DNA of 64,000 bases from Parasphingorhabdus marina DSM 22363 (GTDB taxonomy: Bacteria; Pseudomonadota; Alphaproteobacteria; Sphingomonadales; Sphingomonadaceae), in NCBI RefSeq assembly GCF_900128895.1, contig NZ_FSQW01000002.1, forward strand, positions 372,001 to 436,000, written 5' to 3'. Shown here in pieces: positions 1 to 10,242 of this stretch. Both the position numbers and the translations under genes were made by a program. The stretch's first letter is position 1. The number at the start of each line of letters is the position of its first letter. Under the pieces are notes generated by a model. That model saw only the letters and a list, made by a program, of their open reading frames with translations. It did not search any database and was not told the DNA's origin.

Positions 1-703
1 CGAATTGCGCGGTGGACCAGCGCCCGATTCGCAATGGCAGGTCAAAGATGATGTTTATTCAGGCTTTGTCTGTGACCTGGCAGATAATGAGGACGCACAG
101 TTGCTTGCCATCCCGCGCAAGCAACGAGCAGAAATTCGTAAGGGTCTGAAAAACGGTCTGACTGTCGAGATCGGAACCGACGAGCGAGAGCGATGCAATC
201 ACTACGCTGTTTACGCCGAAAGCGTCCGCAATTTGGGAACGCCTGTTTTTCCGAGAGCGCTTTTTGATACCGTTCTGGATCGCTTTGGCGCGGATGCCGA
301 TATCCTCACGGTGCTGGAAGGTGAAGCGCCCGTTGCCAGCGTATTGAGCCTTTATCACCAGGGAACGGTCATGCCCTATTGGGGCGGCGGTACCTGGGAT
401 GCGCGGCGGTCACGAGCGAATGATGTCATGTACTTCGCGCTGATGAACCACGCGCGCGAAAAAGGCTGTCGGAAGTTTGACTTTGGCCGCTCAAAACGCG
501 GAACGGGGGCATGGTCATTCAAGAAGAACTGGGGATTTGAGCCGGAGCCGCTGTCCTACGCGGTACGGACGGCTGACGGAGAAGAAGCGCGGGACGTCAA
601 CCCGATGAGTCCACGATATCGGTTGCAAGTTGCCCTTTGGCAAAAGCTGCCGCTTTCTGTTGCCAATCGTCTGGGTCCGGTCATCGCCCGGGGTCTCGGC
701 TGA
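1..703 (+). CDS. FemAB-like protein of the XrtA/PEP-CTERM system (5' end outside window)
   Basis: The frame is open from the left edge, and about 233 C-terminal residues are visible. The sequence fits the FemAB/GNAT-fold family that accompanies exosortase A clusters: a basic stretch RKGLKNGL, then PVFPRALFDTVLDRFG, a central VMPYWGGGTWDARRS segment and a C-terminal FDFGRSKRGTGAWSFKKNWGF. Family members are about 350 residues long, so the first domain lies upstream. The TTG at base 5 is in frame but is not a credible start because it would remove that domain. The stop TGA (701-703) overlaps the ATG of the next gene, so the two are probably translationally coupled. The exact acyl or peptide transfer reaction in the PEP-CTERM/exopolysaccharide system is not established. 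The assignment rests on sequence style plus the unmistakable cluster downstream. Confidence 0.85.
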   Translation, partial: ELRGGPAPDSQWQVKDDVYSGFVCDLADNEDAQLLAIPRKQRAEIRKGLKNGLTVEIGTDERERCNHYAVYAESVRNLGTPVFPRALFDTVLDRFGADADILTVLEGEAPVASVLSLYHQGTVMPYWGGGTWDARRSRANDVMYFALMNHAREKGCRKFDFGRSKRGTGAWSFKKNWGFEPEPLSYAVRTADGEEARDVNPMSPRYRLQVALWQKLPLSVANRLGPVIARGLG

Positions 704-1926
704 TGTCGGAAATCCTGTTCCTGTGCCACCGGGTTCCCTGGCCACCCAATCGGGGAGACAAGATCCGCTCCTTTCATGTCTTGCGGGCCCTTGTCGACAT
801 GGCTCCCGTCCATCTGGCCTGTTTTGCCGATGAAAATGACACTGTGCAGTCGGCTGAAGAGGTCGGACTGCGACTGGCTTCAAGCGAGATTGCGGATCAA
901 ACGACGCCGATGTGGCTGAACGGAATCAAGGCTCTGGCCAGCGGCAAACCGGTATCGCTGACCGCATTCGAAAGTCCCGGCATCAGGGAATTCGTTGAAC
1001 GCACCATTGCAGAGCGGGACATCAGCTGCATCTTTGTGTTCTCCGGTCAAATGGCCCAATATATTCCGGACAGTTATGCCGGTCGCACGGTGATGGACTT
1101 TGTCGATGTCGACAGTGCGAAGTTCGAGAGTTACGCCAATAGCGGCAGTGGACCGATGCGGTGGGTTCACCGGCGCGAAGGGCGCTTGCTTGCGGCATTT
1201 GAGAAGAATATCGCTCATCGCGTGGATCATGCGCTGTTTGTCAGCGACGCAGAAGCGACGCTGTTTCGGAACCGATCCGGAATTACGTCCGGCAAGATAC
1301 GGGCGATGGGCAACGGGATTGACCTGGATTTCTACGATCCCGCGAATGTTGATCCCGTAAGGCAAGAACCGGGCGCACCGATGATCCTGTTTACCGGGCA
1401 GATGGACTATCCACCCAATGTGGAAGCGGTGTCATCCTTTTGTCATGAGGCCATGCCCGGGATATGTCAGTCGCATCCGGCGGCTAAATTCATGATTGTC
1501 GGACGCGCACCGACCAAAGATGTGTGCGACCTGGACGGACTAAACGGGACCAGGGTCATCGGCGAAGTGGATGATATCCGCTCCTGGCTGAAAGCGGCCG
1601 ATTGTGTTGTTGCTCCGCTCCGCATAGCACGCGGTATCCAGAACAAGGTACTGGAAGCCATGGCGATGGGGAAGGCAGTCGTGGCGTCGCAAGATGCGGC
1701 GCAGGGTATTGAGGCGAAAAACGGCCAGCACCTGTTGGTCGCGGGCTCGCCGGAAGAAGAGGCCGCAATGACAATCCGGTTGCTGACTGCTCCGGTTCTT
1801 GCCGACCAGCTGGGCTCTGCCGCCGCCACACTGGTCCGGAAGGAATATCGCTGGGCAGATCAGTTGTCGTGCCTTCCGGAACTATGCGGATTCAAAAAAG
1901 AACCCGTCATGGAGGCTGCTGAATGA
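703..1926 (+). CDS. XrtA/PEP-CTERM-associated glycosyltransferase
   Basis: Predicted group 1 (GT-B fold) glycosyltransferase of 407 residues, of the kind always found beside exosortase A. The N-terminus SEILFLCHRVPWPPNRGDK is the family signature. The C-terminal donor-binding half carries ILFTGQMDYPPNVEAV and ARGIQNKVLEAMAMGKAVVAS. An upstream in-frame ATG at 637 exists but lies inside the FemAB gene and adds 22 residues foreign to the family, so the ATG at 703 is chosen. The stop overlaps the next ATG as ATGA (1923-1926). The likely role is addition of a sugar to the lipid-linked exopolysaccharide precursor at the inner membrane; donor and acceptor are unknown. Confidence 0.88.
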   Translation: MSEILFLCHRVPWPPNRGDKIRSFHVLRALVDMAPVHLACFADENDTVQSAEEVGLRLASSEIADQTTPMWLNGIKALASGKPVSLTAFESPGIREFVERTIAERDISCIFVFSGQMAQYIPDSYAGRTVMDFVDVDSAKFESYANSGSGPMRWVHRREGRLLAAFEKNIAHRVDHALFVSDAEATLFRNRSGITSGKIRAMGNGIDLDFYDPANVDPVRQEPGAPMILFTGQMDYPPNVEAVSSFCHEAMPGICQSHPAAKFMIVGRAPTKDVCDLDGLNGTRVIGEVDDIRSWLKAADCVVAPLRIARGIQNKVLEAMAMGKAVVASQDAAQGIEAKNGQHLLVAGSPEEEAAMTIRLLTAPVLADQLGSAAATLVRKEYRWADQLSCLPELCGFKKEPVMEAAE

Positions 1927-3473
1927 CCGGTGCCGTCATGCCTGTTGCTTCCGGACAGCCGCAAGGTTCGGAACGAAGCCAGCTGTGGCAGCCGCATCTC
2001 AGGATGCTTGGCGTGGCAGTGCTTGTAATACTCGGTCTGTTCTGGCGGGATGCCAGAGACATGGTGGTGACATGGTGGAATATCTCCACTTATAACCACT
2101 GTCTGCTGATCCTTCCGATACTGGCCTGGCAAGTCCACCAGCGCTGGCCGGAATTGCAGAAAACCACGCCGCATGTCTGGCTTCCCGGCCTCGCCTGGAT
2201 TGCTCTGGGGTCGATCGCCTGGCTGTTGGGAGAGGCCGCCGGTGTATCACTGGCGCGGCATCTGGGTCTGGTGATGATGCTGCAGGGAACGGTTGTCGCG
2301 CTATTGGGCCAAAAAGTGGCGAAAGGCCTGCTGTTCGTCCTGTTTTACAGCTTCTTCCTCGTCCCGTTCGGCGAGGAATTCGTTCCCTTGTTGCAGACGA
2401 TTACGGCTGACATGTCGATGCTGTTCCTGGCCTGGGCCAATATTCCGGCATTTATTGATGGTGTGTTCATCTCCACGCCCACCGGTTATTTCGAAGTGGC
2501 AGAGGCGTGCTCCGGTGTGAAATTCCTGATCGCGATGATCGCCTATGGGGCGCTGGTCAGCAATATCTGTTTCCGGAGCTGGCGGCGGCGCGCGCTGTTC
2601 ATGTTGATGGCCCTCACGGTTCCCATCATTGCCAACGGGATTCGCGCTTTTGGGACCATTTATATCGCGCATCATACCTCAACGGATTTTGCCACCGGTT
2701 TCGACCACATATTTTATGGGTGGTTCTTTTTTGCGTTCGTGCTGGTGCTGGTGATGGCCATTGGCTGGCCCTTTTTTGATCGCAAGATCGATGATGCCCT
2801 GATTGACGGTGACGTCCTCGAACGCAGCGGTGCGCGGCAATCACGCTTTTCCGTCTCTCGAACCGTGCTGGCGACGGCCTTGATCGCCCTTGCGCCGGTT
2901 GCCTGGCTTTCGGCAACATCTGCCCAGACATCAGCACTTCCGGAACGTATCGCGTTGCCCGAAATTCCAGGCTGGGAGGTTGTCGCCTATGAGCCGACTT
3001 ATGATTGGAAGCCCCGTTTTGATGGCGCAGATCATCAGCTGCTTGGCAGCTATCGCCGGCTCAGTGATGGTCAGACGGTCGATCTCGCGATAGCCGTTTT
3101 TGCCAGTCAGGAGGATGGCCGGGAGATTGTCGGCTATGGGCAGGGTGCCTTTGATCCGGATACGGAATGGGCATGGAGCCGAAACTTGCCGGATGTAGCC
3201 CAAGCCCGTGCGGAGCAGATCGTGGCGCCGGGTCCGGTGGTTCGGGATGTTCTGTCCTATTATCGTATCGGGGAAAAGCTGACCGGTAGCGGGTCCGCAG
3301 TGAAGCTGGAAACACTGAAGTTGCGGCTGCTTGGCGGTAGCCAGCACGCGGTAGCGTTTCTTGTCTCAGCGGAGCGCGACAGCGAAGAGGGGCCGCGCCA
3401 GAAGATGATCGATTTCACCAAGGCGCTGGGTCCGATTGACAAACTGGCTGACGAACTGGCCGGTCTGCGCTAG
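1923..3473 (+). CDS. xrtA: Exosortase A fused to an EpsI domain
   Basis: 516 residues. The first ~290 are a multi-spanning exosortase, with hydrophobic helices from about residue 28 to 275. Its catalytic set is visible: Cys196 in EVAEACSGVKF, Arg241 in NGIRAFGTIY and His250/251 in IAHHTS. After a further membrane helix (about 309-325), residues ~330-516 form a periplasmic EpsI-type domain (IPGWEVVAYEPTYDW, DVLSYYRIGEKL). Exosortases are thought to recognise the C-terminal PEP-CTERM tag of exported proteins and transfer them onto a surface structure; EpsI is linked to exopolysaccharide export. It overlaps the glycosyltransferase by 4 bases and is followed 11 bases later by the amidotransferase. 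No PEP-CTERM substrate is encoded in this window. Confidence 0.93.
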   Translation: MTGAVMPVASGQPQGSERSQLWQPHLRMLGVAVLVILGLFWRDARDMVVTWWNISTYNHCLLILPILAWQVHQRWPELQKTTPHVWLPGLAWIALGSIAWLLGEAAGVSLARHLGLVMMLQGTVVALLGQKVAKGLLFVLFYSFFLVPFGEEFVPLLQTITADMSMLFLAWANIPAFIDGVFISTPTGYFEVAEACSGVKFLIAMIAYGALVSNICFRSWRRRALFMLMALTVPIIANGIRAFGTIYIAHHTSTDFATGFDHIFYGWFFFAFVLVLVMAIGWPFFDRKIDDALIDGDVLERSGARQSRFSVSRTVLATALIALAPVAWLSATSAQTSALPERIALPEIPGWEVVAYEPTYDWKPRFDGADHQLLGSYRRLSDGQTVDLAIAVFASQEDGREIVGYGQGAFDPDTEWAWSRNLPDVAQARAEQIVAPGPVVRDVLSYYRIGEKLTGSGSAVKLETLKLRLLGGSQHAVAFLVSAERDSEEGPRQKMIDFTKALGPIDKLADELAGLR

Positions 3474-3484
3474 GGCGCATCGCT

Positions 3485-5380
3485 ATGTGTGGCATTGCCG
3501 GAATATTTCACCTGGAAACGGCCAAGCCGGTCGATCCGGTGCGGCTGCGCAAGATGACCGACAGTCTGGTTCACCGCGGACCCGACAGCAGCGGCATCTG
3601 GACAGCGCCGGGCGTGGGGCTGGGCCACCGCAGACTCGCGATCATCGACCCGGATGGCGGCCAGCAGCCGATGATGACCGCGGATGAAGCCCAGATCATC
3701 AGTTTCAACGGCATGATCTACAATTTTCGCGAAGTGCGCAGCGAACTGGAAGCATTGGGTCATGTCTTTGCCACCACTTGCGACACCGAAGTCATCCTCT
3801 ACGCATGGCGGCAATGGGGGCCGGACTGTCTCAAGCGGCTCAATGGCATGTTTGCCTTTGCAATCTATGACCAGCGTGACCGGACGATGTTTCTCGCTCG
3901 TGATCGCCTGGGCGTAAAACCTCTATTTTACGCGCCGGTATCAGACGGAAGTGTCCTGTTCGGTTCCGAACTGAAGGCCTTGCTCGCCAATCCGCTGTTG
4001 CGCCGTGAGCCGGAAATTCGGGCGGTCGATGACTATCTCGCCTTCGGCTATGTGCCCGACCAGACATCGCTGCTCAAGGGTGTGAAGAAACTGCCTGCCG
4101 GAAGCTATCTGTTGCTCCGGCACGGCAAACCGGAACCGGATCCCGTCCGCTATTGGGATCTGGACTTTAGCCAGCGGAGCAAGGCTTCCGCCTCTGATCT
4201 CGAGGAGGAATTGCTCGCGCTGATGCAAGAGGCGGTTGGCTCGCGGATGATTTCGGATGTGCCGCTGGGCGCATTTTTGTCGGGCGGCGTAGACAGTAGC
4301 GCGGTGGTGGCGCTGATGGCCGAACAGACGCGCCATCCTGTCAAGACCTGCACAATCGGATTTGACCAGGCCTCGCTGGACGAGACGGCCTATGCCCAAG
4401 TGATTGCCGAGCGATTTCAGACCGACCACCGCAGCCGTGTCGTCGCGGCAGATGACTTCGGCCTGATCGACGTTCTGGCGGACCATTTCGACGAACCTTT
4501 CGCTGATGGTTCCGCCTTGCCCACCTATCGGGTTTGCGAGCTCGCGCGGGAAAAGGTGACTGTTGCCCTGTCAGGAGATGGGGCAGACGAGGCCTTTGCC
4601 GGTTACCGGCGGCATGTCTTTCACAATGCCGAAGAGCGCGTGCGTGCCCTGTTGCCACAATCTTTTCGCGGGCCGGCACTGGGCTGGCTGGGGCGGATGT
4701 GGCCTAAAGCCGACTGGGCACCGCGTCCCTTGCGGGCGAAGGCGACCCTGCTGTCGCTGTCCCGGTCGGGCGCGGAAGGCTATTCGGAGGCCGTCGGCGT
4801 CACCACGCCGCAAGGCCGCTGGGCCATCTACTCGGATGAGATGCAACGCCATCTGGACGGATATCAGGGCGAGGAACGCATGATCAGCCTGATGGAAGCG
4901 GCACCGGCACGCAATGGTCTGGATCAGGCGCAATATGCCGACATGAAAATGTGGTTGCCCGGAGATATTCTGACCAAGACAGACCGGACCAGCATGGCCG
5001 TCAGCCTCGAGGCGCGGGAACCGCTGCTGGACTATCGCCTGATGGAATTTGCCGCGAAATTGCCGGTCAAATACCGGGTGCGCGGCGGGACCGGGAAATA
5101 TCTGCTGAAAAAGTCGATGGAACGCTATTTGCCGCAGGACATTCTGTATCGGCCGAAAATGGGTTTTGTCACACCGCTCGCCCAGTGGTTTCGCGGACCG
5201 CTGGCAGACGAGGCGCGCAATATTGCTTCTGCCGGGGCACTTGGCCGGATGGGCTGGTTTGACAGTAAGTCGCTGTCAAAAGCTGCAGAAGATCACATTG
5301 CCGGACGCTCGGACAACAGCCGGCTTTTGTGGCAATTGCTGATGCTGGACCGGTCGCTGAAAAAACTATTCAGTCTCTGA
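3485..5380 (+). CDS. XrtA-associated asparagine synthetase-like amidotransferase
   Basis: 631 residues. The N-terminal class II glutamine amidotransferase domain starts with the nucleophile Cys2 (MCGIAGIF) and has the RGPDSSG and [10 protein letters not shown] segments. The C-terminal synthetase domain has the pyrophosphate loop SGGVDSS at 266-272. AsnB enzymes use glutamine and ATP to amidate a carboxyl group. The XrtA-linked paralogue (the family also catalogued as an exosortase-associated asparagine synthase) is presumed to amidate a sugar acid or other precursor of the exopolysaccharide rather than to make free asparagine. It is the last gene of the cluster in this window. Its last 15 bases overlap the 3' end of truA on the other strand, so the two genes converge without a spacer. 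Confidence 0.92.
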   Translation: MCGIAGIFHLETAKPVDPVRLRKMTDSLVHRGPDSSGIWTAPGVGLGHRRLAIIDPDGGQQPMMTADEAQIISFNGMIYNFREVRSELEALGHVFATTCDTEVILYAWRQWGPDCLKRLNGMFAFAIYDQRDRTMFLARDRLGVKPLFYAPVSDGSVLFGSELKALLANPLLRREPEIRAVDDYLAFGYVPDQTSLLKGVKKLPAGSYLLLRHGKPEPDPVRYWDLDFSQRSKASASDLEEELLALMQEAVGSRMISDVPLGAFLSGGVDSSAVVALMAEQTRHPVKTCTIGFDQASLDETAYAQVIAERFQTDHRSRVVAADDFGLIDVLADHFDEPFADGSALPTYRVCELAREKVTVALSGDGADEAFAGYRRHVFHNAEERVRALLPQSFRGPALGWLGRMWPKADWAPRPLRAKATLLSLSRSGAEGYSEAVGVTTPQGRWAIYSDEMQRHLDGYQGEERMISLMEAAPARNGLDQAQYADMKMWLPGDILTKTDRTSMAVSLEAREPLLDYRLMEFAAKLPVKYRVRGGTGKYLLKKSMERYLPQDILYRPKMGFVTPLAQWFRGPLADEARNIASAGALGRMGWFDSKSLSKAAEDHIAGRSDNSRLLWQLLMLDRSLKKLFSL

Positions 5381-6121
5381 AGGCGGGTAAAAGGCTTCGA
5401 CAAAGTAAAGTCCGTCGGGCGGCGCGTTGTGCCCCAGCGCCTTCCGATCCCTGGCTTCCAGTGCATCTTGAAGATCCTGGGCAGTCCATTTGCCTTCGCC
5501 GACAAGGGCGAGGCTCCCGACCATGGACCTTACCTGATGGTGGAGGAAAGACCGGGCGGCCACCTCAACTTCGATTTCTTCGCCAAAGCGGCTGACCGAA
5601 ATACTGTCCAGAGTTTTCACCGGGCTTTGCGCCTGACATTGGGTTGATCGGAAAGTGGTGAAATCATGCTGGCCGACCAGGCATTGTGCTGCCTGATGCA
5701 TGGCGGTGACGTCCAGCGGTCGCACCACTCGCCAGGCCTGTCCCTTGTCGAGAGTCAACGGCGCCCGCCGATTGATAATCTTGTAGACATAGCGTCGCCC
5801 GATGCAGGAAAACCGCGCATGCCATTCCTCATCCACCTCATCGCAGGTGAGAACGGCTACCGGATCAGGCCGTAACCCCGCGTTCAACCCTTCCATTAGC
5901 CGGAATGGGGTCAGCCGTGTTTCCAGATCAAAATGTGCCCGCATGCCCAGAGCGTGGACTCCCGCATCGGTGCGCCCGGCCGCAAAGACACGGATATCCT
6001 GCCGGGTAATGGTCTTGATCGCCCGTTCAACCGATTGCTGTACGCTCGGTCCATGGTCCTGATGCTGCCAGCCCATGAAGGGCCGGCCATCATATTCGAG
6101 AGTGATGGCGAAGCGGGTCAC
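5366..6121 (-). CDS. truA: tRNA pseudouridine(38-40) synthase TruA
   Basis: 251 residues, normal length for TruA, which isomerises uridines 38-40 in the anticodon arm of many tRNAs. The N-terminus [19 protein letters not shown] is typical. The catalytic aspartate is Asp52 in the motif GRTDAGVHA, and the C-terminal [17 protein letters not shown] segment is conserved. The ATG overlaps the stop of fmt by 4 bases, so the two are one transcription unit. Its 3' end overlaps the amidotransferase gene on the plus strand by 15 bases. Confidence 0.97.
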   Translation of the reverse strand: MTRFAITLEYDGRPFMGWQHQDHGPSVQQSVERAIKTITRQDIRVFAAGRTDAGVHALGMRAHFDLETRLTPFRLMEGLNAGLRPDPVAVLTCDEVDEEWHARFSCIGRRYVYKIINRRAPLTLDKGQAWRVVRPLDVTAMHQAAQCLVGQHDFTTFRSTQCQAQSPVKTLDSISVSRFGEEIEVEVAARSFLHHQVRSMVGSLALVGEGKWTAQDLQDALEARDRKALGHNAPPDGLYFVEAFYPPSETE

Positions 6122-7023
6122 TGCAACCCGGTGCCCGATGCGATGGTGATCCCGTTGAGGAAGTCGGCCAAGGGCATTTTGGGTCGGCCCGCTTTCTGGA
6201 TTATCACCGGACGGATGGCGCCCTTACCGCAACCGATCAACAGGCGGTGATCGATGACCGTGCCAGGCGCTCCGTCTGTGTCGACGATTTCGGCGGCGTG
6301 TATGCGATAGCGGGATCCATCATGTTCGAAAAACGCCCCCGGCATCGGATTGAACGCTCGGATCTGGCGTTCGACCTGCGCGGCCGTCTGATTAAAATCG
6401 AGCCGGGCTTCTTCCTTGCTGATCTTGCTGGCATAGGTTGCCTGTGCGTCATCCTGTGCCTCCGGAGGAAAATCGTTCGGTTGCTGCAAATAGCGAACCA
6501 TCAGTTCGGCTCCGATTTCGGCGAGTTCTTCGGTCAACTCACCTGCCGTTTTGCCGCTCGTGGAAGTCGAGGATTTCAGAAGCATCGGCCCGGTGTCCAA
6601 TCCGGCTTCCATTTGCATGATGGTGATGCCGGTTTCTTTGTCTCCGGCCAAAATGGCCCGCTGGACCGGCGCGGCACCCCGCCATCGAGGGAGCAAAGAG
6701 CCGTGAATGTTGAGACAGCCGCGCGCAGGGGCATCCAGAATGGCCTGCGGGAGGATGAGACCATAGGCCGCAACAATGGCGGCATCTGCGTTTAGCGCGG
6801 CAAAGTCTTTCTGCGCTTCCGCGGTTTTCAGGGACACAGGTGTTCGCACCTTGAGGCCGAGCTCCTCGGCCGTCTGTTGCACCGCGGAAGGCATGAGCTT
6901 TTTCCCGCGACCCGCCGGGCGAGGGGGTTGCGAGTAGACCGCCACTATATCATGACCTGCGGCATGCAGGGCCTTGAGGGCAGGAACCGCAAAATCCGGG
7001 GTTCCCATGAAAATCAAACGCAT
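6118..7023 (-). CDS. fmt: Methionyl-tRNA formyltransferase
   Basis: 301 residues. Transfers a formyl group from 10-formyl-tetrahydrofolate to initiator Met-tRNA. The N-terminus [19 protein letters not shown] is typical. The active-site Asn105/His107 pair lies in [19 protein letters not shown] and Asp143 in [10 protein letters not shown]. The C-terminal OB-like domain has the expected ARLDFNQTA and [11 protein letters not shown] segments. Transcribed with truA (ATGA overlap). Peptide deformylase, which removes the same formyl group, is nearby at 8185 but on the other strand with recR between, whereas in many bacteria def and fmt are adjacent. Confidence 0.97.
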   Translation of the reverse strand: MRLIFMGTPDFAVPALKALHAAGHDIVAVYSQPPRPAGRGKKLMPSAVQQTAEELGLKVRTPVSLKTAEAQKDFAALNADAAIVAAYGLILPQAILDAPARGCLNIHGSLLPRWRGAAPVQRAILAGDKETGITIMQMEAGLDTGPMLLKSSTSTSGKTAGELTEELAEIGAELMVRYLQQPNDFPPEAQDDAQATYASKISKEEARLDFNQTAAQVERQIRAFNPMPGAFFEHDGSRYRIHAAEIVDTDGAPGTVIDHRLLIGCGKGAIRPVIIQKAGRPKMPLADFLNGITIASGTGLQ

Positions 7024-7088
7024 AAAAACTCGCTATGTGCAAAGCTGCCCCTTGGCAGACAGGAGTGTATGTCCCTAAAGACTGGACC

Positions 7089-7685
7089 ATGGCATCGCAA
7101 GAGATCGAAAATCTGGTTCAGGCCCTGGCGCGTCTTCCCGGTCTGGGTCCAAGATCCGCACGCCGCGCGGTCCTGTATCTGCTGAAGCGGCCCGAGACGA
7201 CGATGAAGCCGATTCTGTCTGCTATGGAACAGGTGGAAGCCAATCTCGTGACCTGCACCATCTGCGGCAATGTCGACACGAAGGATCCCTGCCAGATATG
7301 CTCCGATCCGCGCCGGGATGAAAAATCACTATGTGTGGTCGAGGAGGTCTCCGACCTGTGGGCGCTGGACAAATCGCGGCTGTTTCCGGGCAAATTCCAC
7401 GTCCTCGGCGGCAAATTGTCTGCACTCGATGGTGTCCGCCCGGAGGACATAAGTATCGACAAGCTGCTCAAGCGGGTAGAGCAGGGCGGAATTGACGAAG
7501 TCGTACTGGCGATGAACGCGACGCTCGAGGGGCAAGCAACGGCGCATTATATTGCCGAGCGTCTGGAAAGCTTTCCCGTCCGGCTGAGCCAGTTGTCCCA
7601 TGGTATCCCGGTGGGTGGTGAACTGGACTATCTCGACGAAGGCACGCTCGCTCAGGCTTTGCGATCCCGCCGCCCGGTCGAGTGA
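7089..7685 (+). CDS. recR: Recombination mediator RecR
   Basis: 198 residues. RecR acts with RecF/RecO to load RecA at gaps. Visible parts are the helix-hairpin-helix [12 protein letters not shown] (residues 16-27), a four-cysteine zinc finger (Cys56, 59, 68, 71 in [16 protein letters not shown]), and a Toprim domain starting at [14 protein letters not shown]. The ATG at 7089 is chosen because [18 protein letters not shown] is the standard start; the upstream GTG at 7065 would add 8 non-conserved residues. The Shine-Dalgarno is weak for either. recR is usually beside dnaX-ybaB, but here that pair is some 16 kb away at 22861. Confidence 0.95.
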   Translation: MASQEIENLVQALARLPGLGPRSARRAVLYLLKRPETTMKPILSAMEQVEANLVTCTICGNVDTKDPCQICSDPRRDEKSLCVVEEVSDLWALDKSRLFPGKFHVLGGKLSALDGVRPEDISIDKLLKRVEQGGIDEVVLAMNATLEGQATAHYIAERLESFPVRLSQLSHGIPVGGELDYLDEGTLAQALRSRRPVE

Positions 7686-7688
7686 GGA

Positions 7689-8030
7689 TCAGGTCTCGGC
7701 CTGTTTTCCGAGCAAAATCGACCTGATATCACCGCCTTCAGTGAAGCTGATCACCAGCAGATAAAAGGACAGAAACAGGATTCCGCCGGTCAGGGCCAGC
7801 GGACTGAGCAAAAGTCCGGTGGCCGAAAACTTGTAGCGCCAGGCGATCCAGAGCGCTGACAGGATCAGAAAGCCGAGGAAGTCGAAATTGAACTGCCCTG
7901 GCCAGGCCATTTTCGCGATGTCACCAAAAAAGACCGGAACCAGCCCCCACCCGTGATTGGAGATTGTGACCAGCGTGTAGCCAACAATGCTGACGAACAT
8001 GACGGTCAATATGGAACGGAATATGAGCAT
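7689..8030 (-). CDS. Small membrane protein of unknown function
   Basis: 113 residues, not recognised. Hydropathy by eye gives three to four membrane helices: residues 5-24 (ILTVMFVSIVGYTLVTI), 49-64 (FLGFLILSALWIAW) and 72-95 (LLLSPLALTGGILFLSFYLL). The C-terminal tail of about 18 residues is polar. It ends 3 bases after the recR stop on the opposite strand and is divergent from def. Codon use and a clean start support a real gene. No catalytic motif is seen. Confidence 0.6.
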   Translation of the reverse strand: MLIFRSILTVMFVSIVGYTLVTISNHGWGLVPVFFGDIAKMAWPGQFNFDFLGFLILSALWIAWRYKFSATGLLLSPLALTGGILFLSFYLLVISFTEGGDIRSILLGKQAET

Positions 8031-8184
8031 GATTTCCCCCGGTTTCTTTGCTGTTTGCGTTGCGGTGACAAGCTATATGATGACCGACGTAGGGCTCGCA
8101 ATTACCTCGTGGATAATGACATTCAGCTCGTTGTGCGATGCTCCGGCGCTTGACGCAACCCGGTCGAATCCCTAAATTTCCCGG

Positions 8185-8751
8185 ATGGCCATATTACCAA
8201 TTCTTGAAGTTCCCGATCCGCGTCTGAAAACGGTGTCGGAACCTGTGACCGAGTTCGATGACGAGCTCAAAACCCTAATCGCCGACATGTTCGAAACCAT
8301 GTACGACGCGCCTGGAATTGGGCTGGCCGCGATACAGGTCGGTGTCCCCAAACGGATCCTGGTTATCGACCTGCAGGAACCGGTCGAGCACGATCATGAG
8401 CATGGCGAAGATTGCAATCACGAGCATGAAGTGGTGAAAGACCCGAAGGTGTTCATCAACCCGGAAATCCTGAATCCGTCGGATGACATGAACACCTATA
8501 GCGAAGGCTGCCTTTCGGTTCCTGACCAATATGCCGATGTCGAGCGCCCGGCGACGATCACGGCGCGCTGGCAGGATGAAGATGGCAAACAGCATGAGGA
8601 ACAGCTGGACGGATTGCTGGCCACCTGTCTCCAGCATGAAATGGACCACCTGGAAGGCATTTTGTTCATTGATCATCTGTCCCGTCTGAAGCGGCAGATG
8701 GTACTGAAAAAACTCGCCAAATTGCGCAAGGAACAGGGCGTCGCGGCCTGA
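8185..8751 (+). CDS. def: Peptide deformylase with a His-rich insert
   Basis: 188 residues. Removes the N-formyl group from nascent proteins using Fe2+ or Zn2+. All three motifs are present: GIGLAAIQ (44-51), EGCLS (107-111, metal-ligand Cys109) and HEMDH (151-155, ligands His151 and His155). Between motifs 1 and 2 there is an acidic/histidine insert, residues ~65-84, with His69, 71, 73, 79, 81 and Cys77 ([17 protein letters not shown]). Many deformylases lack such an insert at this place, and it might bind or store metal; this is inference. The upstream Shine-Dalgarno is poor. Confidence 0.96.
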   Translation: MAILPILEVPDPRLKTVSEPVTEFDDELKTLIADMFETMYDAPGIGLAAIQVGVPKRILVIDLQEPVEHDHEHGEDCNHEHEVVKDPKVFINPEILNPSDDMNTYSEGCLSVPDQYADVERPATITARWQDEDGKQHEEQLDGLLATCLQHEMDHLEGILFIDHLSRLKRQMVLKKLAKLRKEQGVAA

Positions 8752-8845
8752 TTTTCCGCATCATTTCCGCTGTTTCCCATTGATGGTTGCATAACGGTCT
8801 CCATCAGCCTAGGTTCTTGTTTCGTTCTGATTTGAGGAGCCGCCC

Positions 8846-10237
8846 TTGGACCCTGTTTTCGCTCTTGTTCTGGCTATAGCCACTCTCGTTCTCGGGCTGG
8901 GAGCAGGATGGTTTTTTGGCCAGAAGTCTATTGGTTCCGCCGTAAAGGCCGCCGAAGATACCACGGATTCACTGCGGTCGATGCTCGATGGTGTCACCCG
9001 GGAGCGGGATGGTGCCCGCGAGGAGCGGGATCACATCCGCGAGGACCGGGACCAGGCCCGGCAAAGGCTTGCGTCATTGGAGGCGGATGCGCGCAATCAT
9101 GAAAAGCAGCTGCAACAGCTGATTGAGGCGAAGGAATCGCTTTCGGCCCAGTTTTCCGAAGTCGGAGCCAAAATGCTGGAAACCGCCCAGCGCCAGTTCC
9201 TCGAACGTGCGGATCAGCGATTTGATCAGGCCAGCGAAAAAGGCGGTGAGAAAATCGCCAAATTGCTGCAACCCGTCAACGAACGGCTATCGGCCTACGA
9301 AGAAAGCGTCCGCAAGATCGAGAAAGAACGGACTGAGTCCTATGCCGGGATCACTGCCACGATCGAACAGGTCCGGCAGGGGCAGGACCGGGTACAGCAG
9401 GAAGCCGCACGTCTGGTGAACAGTTTGCGCAATGCACCCAAGTCCCGCGGACGCTGGGGCGAACAGCAGCTCAAAAATGTGCTCGAGACCTGCGGCTTGT
9501 CCGAACATACCGATTTTGTGACGGAGCAGAGCATCGATACCGACGAAGGGCGACTGCGTCCCGACGCGGTGATCAGCGTACCCGGTGGACGCAAGCTGGT
9601 GATCGATGCCAAGGTCTCACTGAACGACTATCAGGACGCCTTTGAAGCCGAAGATGATGACGCGCGGAGTTTCGCCATGGCGCGGCACTGCAATTCGATG
9701 AAAGTGCATATCGATGGTCTCTCGAAAAAGGCCTATTGGGACCAGTTCGAAGACGCGCCCGACTATGTGATCATGTTTGTGCCCGGCGAGCATTTCCTGT
9801 CGGCGGCGCTGGAACATGAACCAGCATTGTGGGATCATGCATTCGAGAAGAAGGTGTTGCTGGCCACGCCAACCAATCTTGTAGCAATTGCGCGGACCGT
9901 GGCGGGTGTCTGGCGGCAGGAGAAAATGGCGGCCGAAGCCAAGCAGATCGGGCAATTGGGCAAGGAAATGTATGACCGGCTTGCGGTTGCAGGGGAACAT
10001 CTGAAACGCATGGGTTCCGGCCTCGGCAGCGCAGTCGGCAATTACAACAAATTTGTCGGCAGTTTCGAACGCAATGTGATGGCGACAGGCCGGAAATTCG
10101 CAGCGCTTAATGTGGAAACTGGCAAGAAAGAACTGGATCGGGTGGAGGAGATTGAAGCCCTACCGCGCTACGCGGAAGATGTGCAATCCTCGCTGATTGA
10201 AGATGCCAGTGCATATAAGGATGAAGCCGCGGAGTAG
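8846..10237 (+). CDS. rmuC: DNA recombination protein RmuC
   Basis: 463 residues, TTG start preceded by TGAGGAGCC. The N-terminus is a membrane anchor (about residues 3-22), followed by a long coiled coil rich in Glu/Arg (about 40-180). The nuclease-like domain carries GRWGEQQLKNVLE, VIDAKVSLNDYQDAF and FVPGEHFLSAALE. RmuC proteins limit inversions and other rearrangements at short inverted repeats; the PD-(D/E)xK-like fold suggests DNA cleavage. Alone in its orientation; the TrmH gene converges 5 bases downstream. Confidence 0.93.
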   Translation: MDPVFALVLAIATLVLGLGAGWFFGQKSIGSAVKAAEDTTDSLRSMLDGVTRERDGAREERDHIREDRDQARQRLASLEADARNHEKQLQQLIEAKESLSAQFSEVGAKMLETAQRQFLERADQRFDQASEKGGEKIAKLLQPVNERLSAYEESVRKIEKERTESYAGITATIEQVRQGQDRVQQEAARLVNSLRNAPKSRGRWGEQQLKNVLETCGLSEHTDFVTEQSIDTDEGRLRPDAVISVPGGRKLVIDAKVSLNDYQDAFEAEDDDARSFAMARHCNSMKVHIDGLSKKAYWDQFEDAPDYVIMFVPGEHFLSAALEHEPALWDHAFEKKVLLATPTNLVAIARTVAGVWRQEKMAAEAKQIGQLGKEMYDRLAVAGEHLKRMGSGLGSAVGNYNKFVGSFERNVMATGRKFAALNVETGKKELDRVEEIEALPRYAEDVQSSLIEDASAYKDEAAE

Positions 10238-10242
10238 GCGGT

